Source: Bizionia sp. | Lineage (GTDB): Bacteria > Bacteroidota > Bacteroidia > Flavobacteriales > Flavobacteriaceae | Reading direction: 5' to 3' | DNA: 11,550 bases | NCBI GenBank assembly: GCA_018067115.1 | Contig: JAGPVI010000364.1 | Coordinates: 1 to 11,550, forward strand | Shown: positions 1 through 7,460 of the stretch, in pieces | Position numbering within the stretch: the stretch's first letter is position 1 | Layout: every line of letters begins with the position of its first letter | The notes under the pieces: model-generated | What the model was told of the DNA's origin: nothing | Database searches by the model: none | Seen by the model: only the letters and a program-made list of their open reading frames with translations | Program-made: the position numbers and the translations under genes

Positions 1-651
1 TTACATGTTTTAAAAGGAATTGACCTCTCTGTAGACAGTGGAGAAATGGTGGCAATAATGGGGTCTTCGGGTTCTGGAAAATCAACACTTCTTAATATTA
101 TAGGAATGCTAGATGAAGCCGATGAAGGCGAATACATTTTAGATAATGTACCCATTAAAAATCTTACCGAGAAGAAAGCAGCGATTTATAGAAACAAGTT
201 TTTAGGATTTATTTTTCAATCCTTCAATCTGATCAATTATAAAAATGCGTTGGATAATGTGGCACTGCCATTATACTACCAAGGGTTAAAACGAAAGGAA
301 CGTATAGAAAAAGGTTTATTTCACCTTGAGAAAGTAGGCTTAAAAGCGTGGGCAGATCATTTGCCTAATGAATTATCTGGTGGGCAAAAACAACGTGTGG
401 CTATTGCAAGAGCTCTGGCAGCAGATCCTAAATTGCTTCTAGCCGATGAGCCTACAGGAGCGTTAGATACAAAGACGTCCTACGAAATCATGGCGTTTTT
501 ACAGCAACTTAACGACGAAGGGAAAACGATTTTAATAGTAACACACGAAGAAGATATTGCCGATATGTGCAAACGTATCGTACGCCTTGTTGATGGTGTA
601 ATTATGGAAGATAAATTTGTAGAACAAGTTAGAGCCTCACAATATGTTTGA
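1..651 (+). CDS. ABC transporter ATP-binding protein, MacB/LolD type (5'-partial)
   Basis: Cytoplasmic ATPase that would power the two permeases encoded next. The reading frame is open to base 1 and already reads LHVLKGIDLSV, the usual start of the nucleotide-binding fold, so the ATG at 46 is internal; probably only some 10-20 residues are missing. Visible motifs are Walker A GSSGSGKS (61-84), the Q-loop glutamine in FQSFNL (217-219), the signature LSGGQ (373-387), Walker B LLLADEP (433-453) with its catalytic glutamate, and the switch histidine in VTHE (544-546). No catalytic residue is missing. The visible 216 residues fit the family's roughly 220-240. MacB of Proteobacteria fuses this domain to its permease; here it is a separate gene, as in LolD and many Bacteroidota systems. 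The stop overlaps the next start by 8 nt, which suggests translational coupling. The family is certain; the transported substrate is unknown. Confidence 0.96.
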   Translation, partial: LHVLKGIDLSVDSGEMVAIMGSSGSGKSTLLNIIGMLDEADEGEYILDNVPIKNLTEKKAAIYRNKFLGFIFQSFNLINYKNALDNVALPLYYQGLKRKERIEKGLFHLEKVGLKAWADHLPNELSGGQKQRVAIARALAADPKLLLADEPTGALDTKTSYEIMAFLQQLNDEGKTILIVTHEEDIADMCKRIVRLVDGVIMEDKFVEQVRASQYV

Positions 652-1873
652 TAGAGACCTTTGGAGGGAAATATTTCAGAGTATAAATATGAACAGAACC
701 AGAACCTTACTCTCTGGTTTTACAGTAACCTTCGCTATTCTACTTTTTGCCATTCTTTTTGGTATCACTAACGGATTAACAAATACATTCGATGATGCTT
801 TTAAAGACGATGCTACGAATTCTATATTTATAAATTCCGGGAAAACCACGAAAGCAAATAAAGGATTGCAAGCAGGACGCCAAATTCAATTTAAGAACGA
901 GGATTACAATTATATAAAGGAAGAGTTTGGCGATAAAGTGCAATACATTACTGCTAGAATTTATAAAAATGTCAATGCCTCTTTTAATAACGAAAAAAAT
1001 AGCTATTCGGTAAGAGCGGTACACCCCGATCATCAGTATTTAGAAAATACAAAAGTTACTCAGGGACGTTATATAAATCAGTTAGATTTAAAAGAAAATA
1101 CTAAAGTGGTTGTTATTGGGCGCTTAGTAGAAAACGATTTGTTTCTTAAAACAACTGCTATCGGTAAATACATTAACCTTAACGGTATACAGTATAAAGT
1201 AGTTGGTGTTTTTGAAGATGATGGTGGAGATAACGAAGAGCGTTTAATTTATATGCCTATTACCACAGCACAACAAATTTATGGTAATAACGACTATATA
1301 GACCAGATAAACCTTACCTATAACCCTAATATGGGCTACGATCAAGCAATTGCATTTAGTAGCCTACTAACGAAAAAATTAAAAGACAGATTCTCGGTTG
1401 CAGAAAGCGATCAGCGTGCGGTACGTGTTAGAAACCTTGCCAACGAAGCCAAAGGCATTAACCAAATGACCACGGGATTAGGAATGATTGTACTCGTTAT
1501 TGGTTTTGGTACACTTATCGCCGGTGTTGTGGGGATTAGTAACATTATGATTTTTATTGTAAAAGAAAGAACCAAAGAAATTGGTATTAGAAAAGCCTTA
1601 GGTGCCTCTCCAAAATCTATTGTGTCTATAATATTAATGGAGTCTATTTTAATTACGGTTATCGCAGGATTTGTGGGGTTGGTAATTGGTATGGGAGTTC
1701 TCGATTTGGTAGGGCCAAGTTTAGAGAAGTTTTTTATAAAAGACCCAAAAGTGAGTTTAAGTTTGGTTATTAGTGCCACCATAACTTTAGTAGTTGCAGG
1801 AGGAATTGCAGGCTATTTACCAGCAAAAAAAGCATCTCAAATTAAACCTATAGTGGCTTTACGAGATGATTAA
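644..1873 (+). CDS. FtsX/MacB-type ABC transporter permease 1
   Basis: Inner-membrane permease of 409 residues with MacB topology. One N-terminal transmembrane helix (about 21-43) is followed by a large periplasmic MacB-PCD-like domain (about 45-275). Three C-terminal helices follow (about 278-305, 328-355, 370-392). The conserved cytoplasmic coupling segment KERTKEIGIRKALGA lies at 307-321 and the family's C-terminal ending IKPIVALRDD is present. It would dimerise, probably with the second permease, and transmit ATP-driven motion to the periplasm (mechanotransmission is known for MacB; here it is inference). The start at 644 overlaps the ATPase stop by 8 nt. Length and motifs are complete, with no sign of decay. 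A lipoprotein-release (LolCE-like) role is an alternative, but the adaptor and TolC genes downstream favour efflux or secretion. Confidence 0.94.
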   Translation: MFDRDLWREIFQSINMNRTRTLLSGFTVTFAILLFAILFGITNGLTNTFDDAFKDDATNSIFINSGKTTKANKGLQAGRQIQFKNEDYNYIKEEFGDKVQYITARIYKNVNASFNNEKNSYSVRAVHPDHQYLENTKVTQGRYINQLDLKENTKVVVIGRLVENDLFLKTTAIGKYINLNGIQYKVVGVFEDDGGDNEERLIYMPITTAQQIYGNNDYIDQINLTYNPNMGYDQAIAFSSLLTKKLKDRFSVAESDQRAVRVRNLANEAKGINQMTTGLGMIVLVIGFGTLIAGVVGISNIMIFIVKERTKEIGIRKALGASPKSIVSIILMESILITVIAGFVGLVIGMGVLDLVGPSLEKFFIKDPKVSLSLVISATITLVVAGGIAGYLPAKKASQIKPIVALRDD

Positions 1874-1958
1874 TAAAGCAGTACTAGAAATACTAGCATT
1901 TTTAGATAATGCAGCAAACCAAATAATGAATAAGCAACCAATAAGAATAAGCAAATGA
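1866..1958 (+). CDS. Possible 30-codon bridging ORF between the two permeases
   Basis: An ATG at 1866 opens a 30-residue frame beginning MINKAVLEILAFLDN and ending at TGA 1956-1958. It overlaps the end of permease 1 by 8 nt (1866-1873), the same overlap length as between the ATPase and permease 1, and its stop overlaps the ATG of permease 2 in an ATGA arrangement. It therefore fills the only sizeable gap within the transporter core and would keep ribosomes moving through it. The peptide has a short hydrophobic, possibly amphipathic first half and a basic end, with no recognised domain. An open frame of this length can arise by chance in AT-rich DNA, so only the exact junctions support it. It may be a leader or coupling peptide rather than a functional protein. 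Confidence 0.3.
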   Translation: MINKAVLEILAFLDNAANQIMNKQPIRISK

Positions 1959-3196
1959 GATTTTTATTCGAAAGAGATACCTGGCAAGAAGTGTACGATA
2001 GCTTAAGCAAAAACGTACTGCGCACCGTGTTAACCATGGTTGGCGTATGGTGGGGTATATTGTTGCTTATCGGTCTATTGGGCTCTGCAAAAGGCTTAGA
2101 GAATTCATTTAATAGACTTTTTGGAAGCTTTGCAACGAACAGTGTTTTTGTATGGGGACAAAGTACAAGTAAACCTTTTAAAGGGTTTCAAGAAGGGAAG
2201 CAAGTAGTGCTTACATTATTCGATGCCAAAAAGGTAGAAGAAAATGTCGAAGGGATTGAGTTTGTCGTACCTAGAAACCAGAATCAAGGGGTCGTAACTA
2301 GAAATTTCTTATCGGGGAGTTTTAGTGTAAATGGCGATTACCCGTTGTTAGATCGCGTGCAGAAAAAGAAAATGATTCACGGTCGATTTATTAATCAAAG
2401 TGATATCGATGCTAATAAAAAAGTAGTTGTCATTTCAGAAGAAATCTACAAGCAATTATTTGAAAAAGATGCTGAAATGATTGGCGAATACGTTCAAATA
2501 AATAGTATTAATTTTAAGGTTGTCGGAATGTTCGAAAACGGAAATGTTAATATGGGACCTACTAGCGACTTGCACATTCCATTTACTACATTTCAACAAA
2601 TTTACAATCAAGGAAACAATATTGGTTGGGTAATGATTACCGGAAAGCCAGACGCAGATATTACCCAAATTGAAGCCGATGCCAAACTAATGCTTAAAAA
2701 TTTACATCGCATTCACCCCGAAGACGATCGTGCATTTGGTAGTTTTAACCTAGGTAAAGAGTTTGCTAAACTCACAGGGTTTTTAACAGGAATGCAATTT
2801 TTAACGTGGTTTGTAGGTATCGCCACTTTATTTGCAGGTGTTTTCGCTATTGGTAATATTCTCTTAATAACCGTAAAAGAACGTACTAAAGAAATTGGTG
2901 TACGTCGCGCTCTAGGGGCAACACCCTTCGAGATAAAACGTCAAATTATTGTCGAAGCCGTTTTTATAACACTTCTAGCCGGCCTTTTAGGAATTATAAG
3001 TGGCGGTTGGATTTTAATTGGGTTAAATGCCGCTTTTGGGCAAGGAGACGAAGCTGTACTTGTAAATGCATCTGTACCAATTGCCGTTGTGTTTATTTCC
3101 TTACTTATTTTAGTAGTTCTAGGAACTCTAATCGGACTCATACCAGCGTTTAAAGCTACTAGTATTAAGCCAATAGATGCTTTAAGAGAAGAATAA
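1955..3196 (+). CDS. FtsX/MacB-type ABC transporter permease 2
   Basis: Second inner-membrane permease (413 residues), with the same topology as its upstream neighbour but clearly diverged. Transmembrane helix 1 is at about 24-46, the periplasmic MacB-PCD-like domain at about 48-278, and C-terminal helices at about 279-307, 331-358 and 375-396. The coupling motif KERTKEIGVRRALGA is at 308-322 and the C terminus is IKPIDALREE. The N termini of the two permeases are also alike (RDLWREIFQSI versus RDTWQEVYDSL), pointing to an ancient tandem duplication. With one ATPase and two permeases, a heterodimeric permease on an ATPase homodimer is the simplest model (inference). The gene begins 81 nt after permease 1; no Shine-Dalgarno sequence is seen, as is normal in Bacteroidota. 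The start is supported by the conserved N-terminal alignment with permease 1. Confidence 0.94.
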   Translation: MRFLFERDTWQEVYDSLSKNVLRTVLTMVGVWWGILLLIGLLGSAKGLENSFNRLFGSFATNSVFVWGQSTSKPFKGFQEGKQVVLTLFDAKKVEENVEGIEFVVPRNQNQGVVTRNFLSGSFSVNGDYPLLDRVQKKKMIHGRFINQSDIDANKKVVVISEEIYKQLFEKDAEMIGEYVQINSINFKVVGMFENGNVNMGPTSDLHIPFTTFQQIYNQGNNIGWVMITGKPDADITQIEADAKLMLKNLHRIHPEDDRAFGSFNLGKEFAKLTGFLTGMQFLTWFVGIATLFAGVFAIGNILLITVKERTKEIGVRRALGATPFEIKRQIIVEAVFITLLAGLLGIISGGWILIGLNAAFGQGDEAVLVNASVPIAVVFISLLILVVLGTLIGLIPAFKATSIKPIDALREE

Positions 3197-3261
3197 CTTG
3201 TATATATAAATCATAAAAACTGAAATACTTTTATAACCAAAGTCGTAAAATAAATTAAAAC

Positions 3262-4380
3262 ATGAAAAAAGCATTAAAAATAATTATAGGAGTAGGGTTG
3301 CTAATCGCTCTAGTATACGTTCTAAAATATTTTAAAGACTCGAACTCTAAAGGTGTGGAAGACTTTAAAGTGGAAGAGCCTTTTTATACCTCTATAAGAA
3401 CTAAAACGGTGGCTACAGGAAAATTAAATCCCGAAGAGGAGATTGAATTGAAACCACAAATCGCAGGAATTATCGATAAAATATTAGTTCAGGAAGGCGA
3501 TATCGTAAAGAAAGGGGATTTAATAGCAACTATTAGGGTGGTGCCTAACGAGCAGAGCTTAGTGAGTGCAAATAGCCAAATTAACTCGGCTAAATTATCT
3601 TATAATAATTCTAAGACATTATACGATAGAAATAAAGTGTTGTTTGATAAGGGCGTGATTTCTAAACAAGATTTCGAAAACAGCCAACTATCACTTAATC
3701 AAGCGCAAGAATCTTTAAATCAGTCACAAAACAACTACCAGATTATTAAACGTGGTTCGCTGTCTGGCGGTGGATCTGCAAACACTAGTATTTCGGCACA
3801 AATTTCTGGAACGGTATTAGAAATTCCTGTAAGAGAAGGAGATCAAGTCATCGAGAGTAACAGTTTTAATGCAGGAACTACTATCGCAACTATTGCCGAT
3901 ATGAGCAAAATGATTTTTGAAGGTAAAGTAGACGAAGCAGAAGTTGGTAAACTGGAAGAGGGTAAAGATATCATCGTTATTTTAGGAGCCATTAACGAGA
4001 AGAAATTTCCAGCAAAATTAACCTTCGTAGCCCCAAAGGGAAATGAAGAAAATGGAGCCGTACAGTTTACAATTAAAGCCGATGTTGATGTTGAAGAATC
4101 TACTAAAATTAGAGCAGGATACAGCGCAAATGCAGAGATTGAAATGGAAAGTAAAGACAGCGTTTTGGTTATTAAAGAGGCATTACTTCAGTTTAATCGT
4201 ATTACCGAAAAACCTTACGTTGAATTACTGGTGGGCGATGGAAAATATGAAAAGAAAGATGTTGAATTAGGTATTTCTGATGGTATAAACGTTGAAATAA
4301 CTGAAGGTGTTAAGGAAGGTGATAAAATTAAAGTGTGGAACAAAGCATTAAAAGATAATAACGATGAGGAAGAAAACTAG
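3262..4380 (+). CDS. HlyD/MacA-type periplasmic adaptor (membrane fusion protein)
   Basis: Adaptor of 372 residues that would link the inner-membrane permeases to the outer-membrane channel. It has an N-terminal membrane anchor (about 5-22) and then a first lipoyl half (about 62-92, including VQEGDIVKKGDLIA). An alpha-helical hairpin rich in Q, N and S follows (about 96-165). The second lipoyl half (about 177-212, SAQISGTVLEIPVREGDQV) comes next, then a beta-barrel (about 215-300), a membrane-proximal domain (about 300-362) and an acidic tail. This order is diagnostic of the MacA/AcrA/HlyD superfamily, and an uncleaved anchor is as in MacA. It starts 65 nt after permease 2, and its last 17 nt overlap the TolC-family gene, so the two are probably translationally coupled. 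The substrate cannot be deduced. Confidence 0.94.
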   Translation: MKKALKIIIGVGLLIALVYVLKYFKDSNSKGVEDFKVEEPFYTSIRTKTVATGKLNPEEEIELKPQIAGIIDKILVQEGDIVKKGDLIATIRVVPNEQSLVSANSQINSAKLSYNNSKTLYDRNKVLFDKGVISKQDFENSQLSLNQAQESLNQSQNNYQIIKRGSLSGGGSANTSISAQISGTVLEIPVREGDQVIESNSFNAGTTIATIADMSKMIFEGKVDEAEVGKLEEGKDIIVILGAINEKKFPAKLTFVAPKGNEENGAVQFTIKADVDVEESTKIRAGYSANAEIEMESKDSVLVIKEALLQFNRITEKPYVELLVGDGKYEKKDVELGISDGINVEITEGVKEGDKIKVWNKALKDNNDEEEN

Positions 4381-5698
4381 AGTAATTTTCACAACAGTAG
4401 TCGCTTTAAGTCTAAGTTTCGCTGCTTTAGCGCAAGAGAAAAAATGGACTTTACAGGAAAGTGTTAATCACGCGTTAGAAAATAACATAACGGTAAAACA
4501 AGCGTCGAATGCCTTACTAACGAATCAGCAAGATATTATAGCTGCAAAAGGGCAGTTTTTACCTTCAATGAATGCCAATGCTAGTCATAGTTTTTCTACG
4601 GGTAATATCGAATTGTTTCAAGGGCAATTTGCTAACCGTACGTCTAATAGCACTAGTTTAGGACTTAATGTAAATCAAACTGTTTTTAATGGGTTTAGAA
4701 ATACAAACCTTTATAAACAATCGCAACTAAATCTAGAATCTAACCAGTTAGAATTAGATCGTATAAAAGATGATATTTCCTTAAATGTTGTAAATGCGTA
4801 TTTAAATATTTTATTTAATATCGAGAATTTAGAAACAGCCCAAGCGCAATACCAATTTTCTCAAAAGCAGTTGCAGCGTGTTAACGAATTAGTAGATGCC
4901 GGTGCACAACCAAGAGCAGATGTTTACGATGCACAAGCCACGTTAAGTAGAGATGTGCAAAGTGTAACGGTAGCCGAAAACAATTACGAATTATCTTTGT
5001 TAACGTTATCTCAATTATTACAAGTGCCTTTTGAAGGGTTCGCTGTAGAGGTTATAGAAATTGATGATCCTTCGGAAGAATTAATGTACAACGATGTAGC
5101 ACCTATTTTGGGCTATGCGTTAGAAAACAGAAATGAAATTAAAGTAGCAGAAAAAGGTATTGAAATATCAGAATTAGGAACAGAAATTTCTAAAGCTGGA
5201 TTTTACCCAAGCGTGTCTTTAGGTTATGGTTTTGGATCGAATGTGTTTTATTCTAATTTAGATCAAAATGAAGATCCGTTTTTTCAACAATTAAACGATC
5301 AGAAATCTCACCGTTTTACTTTAAATGTTAGCATTCCTATATTTTCACAGTTTCAAAATAAAACCGCGGTGGCTAAATCGCGAATTCAACAAGAGAATGC
5401 AAAATTAAATTTAGAGCAACAAAAATTAAATTTAGAATCTAACATACAACGTGCTTTTACCGATGCTAAATCGGCTTTGCGTGCATACGAGGCGGCAAAA
5501 ACATCTTTAGAATCTCAGGAGTTAGCTTTTAACAACTCTCAAGAACGCTATAATATTGGGGCGATGAATGCTTTCGATTTAGAGCAATCGCGGTTGCGTT
5601 TAGTAAATGCAGAGTCATCGTTAATTAATGCGAAATATGATTTTATATTTAAAACAAAAGTATTAGATTTCTACCTTGGAAAACCTATAACACAATAG
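4364..5698 (+). CDS. TolC-family outer-membrane efflux channel
   Basis: Outer-membrane factor of 444 residues. A Sec signal peptide is visible (MRKKTR, hydrophobic core, likely cleavage ALA|Q after residue 23). The mature part opens with WTLQESVNHALENN, the usual start of outer-membrane efflux proteins, and contains two repeats of the OEP fold with long alpha-helical stretches. A heptad-like repeat KLNLEQQ/KLNLESN at residues 347-360 is encoded by a near-identical 15-nt direct repeat (5401-5415 and 5422-5436), consistent with coiled coil in the periplasmic tunnel. The family forms trimeric channels through the outer membrane; here it would dock on the adaptor encoded just upstream (17-nt overlap). 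No lipobox cysteine is present, unlike OprM-type members. Length and motifs indicate an intact gene. Confidence 0.95.
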   Translation: MRKKTRVIFTTVVALSLSFAALAQEKKWTLQESVNHALENNITVKQASNALLTNQQDIIAAKGQFLPSMNANASHSFSTGNIELFQGQFANRTSNSTSLGLNVNQTVFNGFRNTNLYKQSQLNLESNQLELDRIKDDISLNVVNAYLNILFNIENLETAQAQYQFSQKQLQRVNELVDAGAQPRADVYDAQATLSRDVQSVTVAENNYELSLLTLSQLLQVPFEGFAVEVIEIDDPSEELMYNDVAPILGYALENRNEIKVAEKGIEISELGTEISKAGFYPSVSLGYGFGSNVFYSNLDQNEDPFFQQLNDQKSHRFTLNVSIPIFSQFQNKTAVAKSRIQQENAKLNLEQQKLNLESNIQRAFTDAKSALRAYEAAKTSLESQELAFNNSQERYNIGAMNAFDLEQSRLRLVNAESSLINAKYDFIFKTKVLDFYLGKPITQ

Positions 5699-5700
5699 CC

Positions 5701-6381
5701 GTGGCTTTAATATTAAATATAGAAACAACAACAACAAATTGCTCGGTCTCTCTTTCTAAAGAAGGAGAGACTTTGCATTTAAAAGAAGATTACGATAATA
5801 ACTATTCGCACGCCGAGCGATTGCATACATTTATTGCCACTATTCTTAAGGAGGCCAATGTAGAGCGCGAAGATTTAGATGCGGTAGCAGTTAGTAAAGG
5901 GCCGGGTTCTTATACGGGATTACGTATTGGGGTGTCGGCAGCAAAAGGCTTGTGTTTTGCTTTAGATATTCCGTTGATTTCAGTGAGTACCTTAGAGGCC
6001 CTAGCACTTCAAGTACAGGCGGAAAGTGGTGTGATTGTACCTATGCTAGATGCCAGGCGAATGGAAGTGTTTTCGGCTGTGTTTTCTTCAGATTATAAGT
6101 TGGAACGTGCTATTGAAGCACAGATTTTGGATGCAGATGCTTTTACAGCCTACCTAAATAGCGGTAAAGTTTATTTTGTTGGTAATGGTGTAGAGAAAAC
6201 GAAAACTATACTACCGCACGAAAATGCTGTGTTTATTGAAGGGAAATTACCCTCTGCGTGTACAATGGGTGCTATAGCTTATGCTAAGTACAAAAAAAAC
6301 GACACCGAAGATGTCGCTTATTTTGAACCATTTTACTTAAAAGACTTTGTGGCTTTAAAACCTAAACCAAAGACTAAATAA
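5701..6381 (+). CDS. tsaB: tRNA threonylcarbamoyladenosine biosynthesis protein TsaB
   Basis: Cytoplasmic protein (226 residues) of the ASKHA fold. It partners TsaD and TsaE in transferring the threonylcarbamoyl group to A37 of ANN-decoding tRNAs (known for the family). Seen here are the N-terminal strand MALILNIETTTTNCSVSL, the HAERLH segment (37-42), and the strongly conserved KGPGSYTGLRIG motif (66-77), followed by the family's typical GAIAYA near the C terminus. The start is GTG at 5701, chosen because it gives the family's standard N terminus; no suitable ATG exists. Only 2 nt separate it from the TolC-family stop, so it is probably transcribed with the efflux operon although its function is unrelated. 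A weaker internal promoter cannot be excluded. Gene and function are confidently assigned. Confidence 0.95.
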   Translation: MALILNIETTTTNCSVSLSKEGETLHLKEDYDNNYSHAERLHTFIATILKEANVEREDLDAVAVSKGPGSYTGLRIGVSAAKGLCFALDIPLISVSTLEALALQVQAESGVIVPMLDARRMEVFSAVFSSDYKLERAIEAQILDADAFTAYLNSGKVYFVGNGVEKTKTILPHENAVFIEGKLPSACTMGAIAYAKYKKNDTEDVAYFEPFYLKDFVALKPKPKTK

Positions 6382-6420
6382 TTTTTTACTTTTCTTTCTT
6401 TAAAAAAAAATAAGGCTAAT

Positions 6421-6556
6421 GCGTTACTCATTCATTCTTATTTTTTTAATAAGTATCGTGATTACTTCGTGGTTAAACGATTTGTTTGCGCTCTCCCAGT
6501 TTTTACCGGGAAGCGAGTAGTGAAAGCGCGACCAAGTTTTTGTCTTGGTAACGCCC
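6421..6556 (-). ncRNA. Structured intergenic element with 7-nt inverted ends (flavobacterial repeat, possibly Flavo-1-like)
   Basis: The element is closed by perfect inverted ends GCGTTAC (6421-6427) and GTAACGC (6548-6554). Inside are four further pairings. CTTATT/AATAAG spans 6437-6453 and ATCGT/ACGAT spans 6455-6481. A GC-rich hairpin runs from CGCTCTCCC (6489-6497) to GGGAAGCG (6508-6515) with one bulged base. ACCAAG/CTTGGT (6531-6549) can be extended by GCG/CGC. Read on the minus strand it begins GGGCGTTACC and then contains GGTCGCGCTTTCACTACTC. From memory, this GGGCGTT...AACGC layout recurs in many flavobacterial intergenic regions, and it may correspond to the Rfam Flavo-1 motif; that match could not be verified. 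It lies between the convergent ends of tsaB and the MscS-type gene, so it could also act as a two-way terminator. Whether it is transcribed, and on which strand, is unknown. Confidence 0.6.
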
Positions 6557-6576
6557 AAACACACATTACCTTTTAA

Positions 6577-7389
6577 TTAACCTTCCTTATGAATTTCGAC
6601 TTGGTGTGGGTAAGGGATTTCGATACCAGCCTCGTCGAAAGCTTCTTTTGTACGTTCGATCATATAGAAATGAACTTCCCAATAATCGGCTTGATTAACC
6701 CAAGCTCTAGTGAAAAAATTAATAGAACTGTCTGCCAATTCCGATACGTTTACCGCAGGTGCAGGGTCTTTTAAAACAGCTGGATGCGAATTGATAACCC
6801 CTAAAATAACCTCTTTTGTTTTCTTAATATCAGAATCGTAACCAACGCCAAATGTAAGGTTTACACGACGCGTGCTTTGGGTGCTGTAATTAACAATGTT
6901 TCCGTTAGACAGTGCGCCATTGGGCATTATCACCTCTTGATTGTTTGTAGTTAGTAAGGTTGTATTAAAAATATCGATCTCTTTTACAGTACCAGATTGT
7001 CCTTGAGCATCTATAAAATCACCGATTTTAAAAGGTTTTAAAATCATAATTAAAATACCTCCTGCAAAATTAGAAAGCGACCCTTGTAAAGCTAAACCAA
7101 TGGCTAAACCTGCGGCAGCTAAAACAGCAGCAAAGGAAGTGGTCTCTACACCAACCGTTCCTAGAATAACTAGAATTAAAACAATTTTTAAACCCCAAGC
7201 AATAAGATTGCTTAGAAATTTTTTAAGGCTTATCTCTAGCCCTTTTTTGTCCATTGCTTTATTAATACCTTTTAATAAGTATTTAACGATGATGCTACCA
7301 ATAAGCCAGATTGCAACTGCTGCAATAACTTTTGGGCCAAAGTCTACTACAACTTCCCATCCTTTATCAATCCATTTTTGTGTTTCCAT
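6577..7389 (-). CDS. MscS-family small-conductance mechanosensitive channel
   Basis: Inner-membrane channel (270 residues) that opens under membrane tension to release solutes during osmotic downshock (family knowledge). Transmembrane helix 1 is at about 20-39 and helix 2 at about 60-80. The pore helix (about 83-117) shows the alanine/glycine packing AAAGLAIGLALQGSLSNFAGG. A beta domain beginning LKPFKIGDFI follows, with the conserved PNGALSNGNIVNYS at about 156-169, then the alpha/beta C-terminal domain ending in the IPYPHQVEIH signature. The size matches E. coli MscS (286 residues), so this is the small, three-helix form. It lies 71 nt downstream of the DUF1304 gene on the same strand, and that gap contains no convincing terminator, so it may be part of the same transcript or have its own promoter. 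Confidence 0.95.
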   Translation of the reverse strand: METQKWIDKGWEVVVDFGPKVIAAVAIWLIGSIIVKYLLKGINKAMDKKGLEISLKKFLSNLIAWGLKIVLILVILGTVGVETTSFAAVLAAAGLAIGLALQGSLSNFAGGILIMILKPFKIGDFIDAQGQSGTVKEIDIFNTTLLTTNNQEVIMPNGALSNGNIVNYSTQSTRRVNLTFGVGYDSDIKKTKEVILGVINSHPAVLKDPAPAVNVSELADSSINFFTRAWVNQADYWEVHFYMIERTKEAFDEAGIEIPYPHQVEIHKEG

Positions 7390-7460
7390 ATTTAATGTTA
7401 TAGTTTATAAAAGTGTAAAATTTAACATTTTGCTGAGGTTATCCAAATTATAAATGTTAT

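Noticed and set aside
1896..1912. GCATT/AATGC inverted repeat between the permeases
   Set aside because: Only 5 bp of pairing and no U tract; chance is likely in this AT-rich gap.
776..3141. Minus-strand open frames inside the two permease genes (776-1033, 1411-1782, 2456-2668, 2941-3141)
   Set aside because: They lie wholly antisense to well-supported permease genes and their translations show no recognisable domain.
4043..4270. 75-codon plus-strand frame within the adaptor gene
   Set aside because: It is out of frame inside the conserved beta-barrel and membrane-proximal region of the adaptor; the translation is low in complexity and unlike any family.
5401..5436. 15-nt direct repeat within the TolC-family gene
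   Set aside because: The 21-nt period encodes a repeated heptad in a coiled-coil region; it is explained by protein structure, not by a mobile or regulatory repeat.
6421..6556. Reading the structured element as an integron attC site
   Set aside because: GTTAAAC at 6472-6478 fits the loose core-site pattern, but no matching partner core is correctly placed and no integrase or cassette array is near.
7443..7452. Minus-strand TATAATTTGG as a -7 promoter box for the MscS-type gene
   Set aside because: It has one base too many between TA and TTTG compared with TAnnTTTG, and no paired -33 element was convincing.
6589..7453. Plus-strand open frames opposite the MscS-type gene (6589-6774, 7100-7453)
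   Set aside because: They are antisense shadows of a clearly conserved channel gene.
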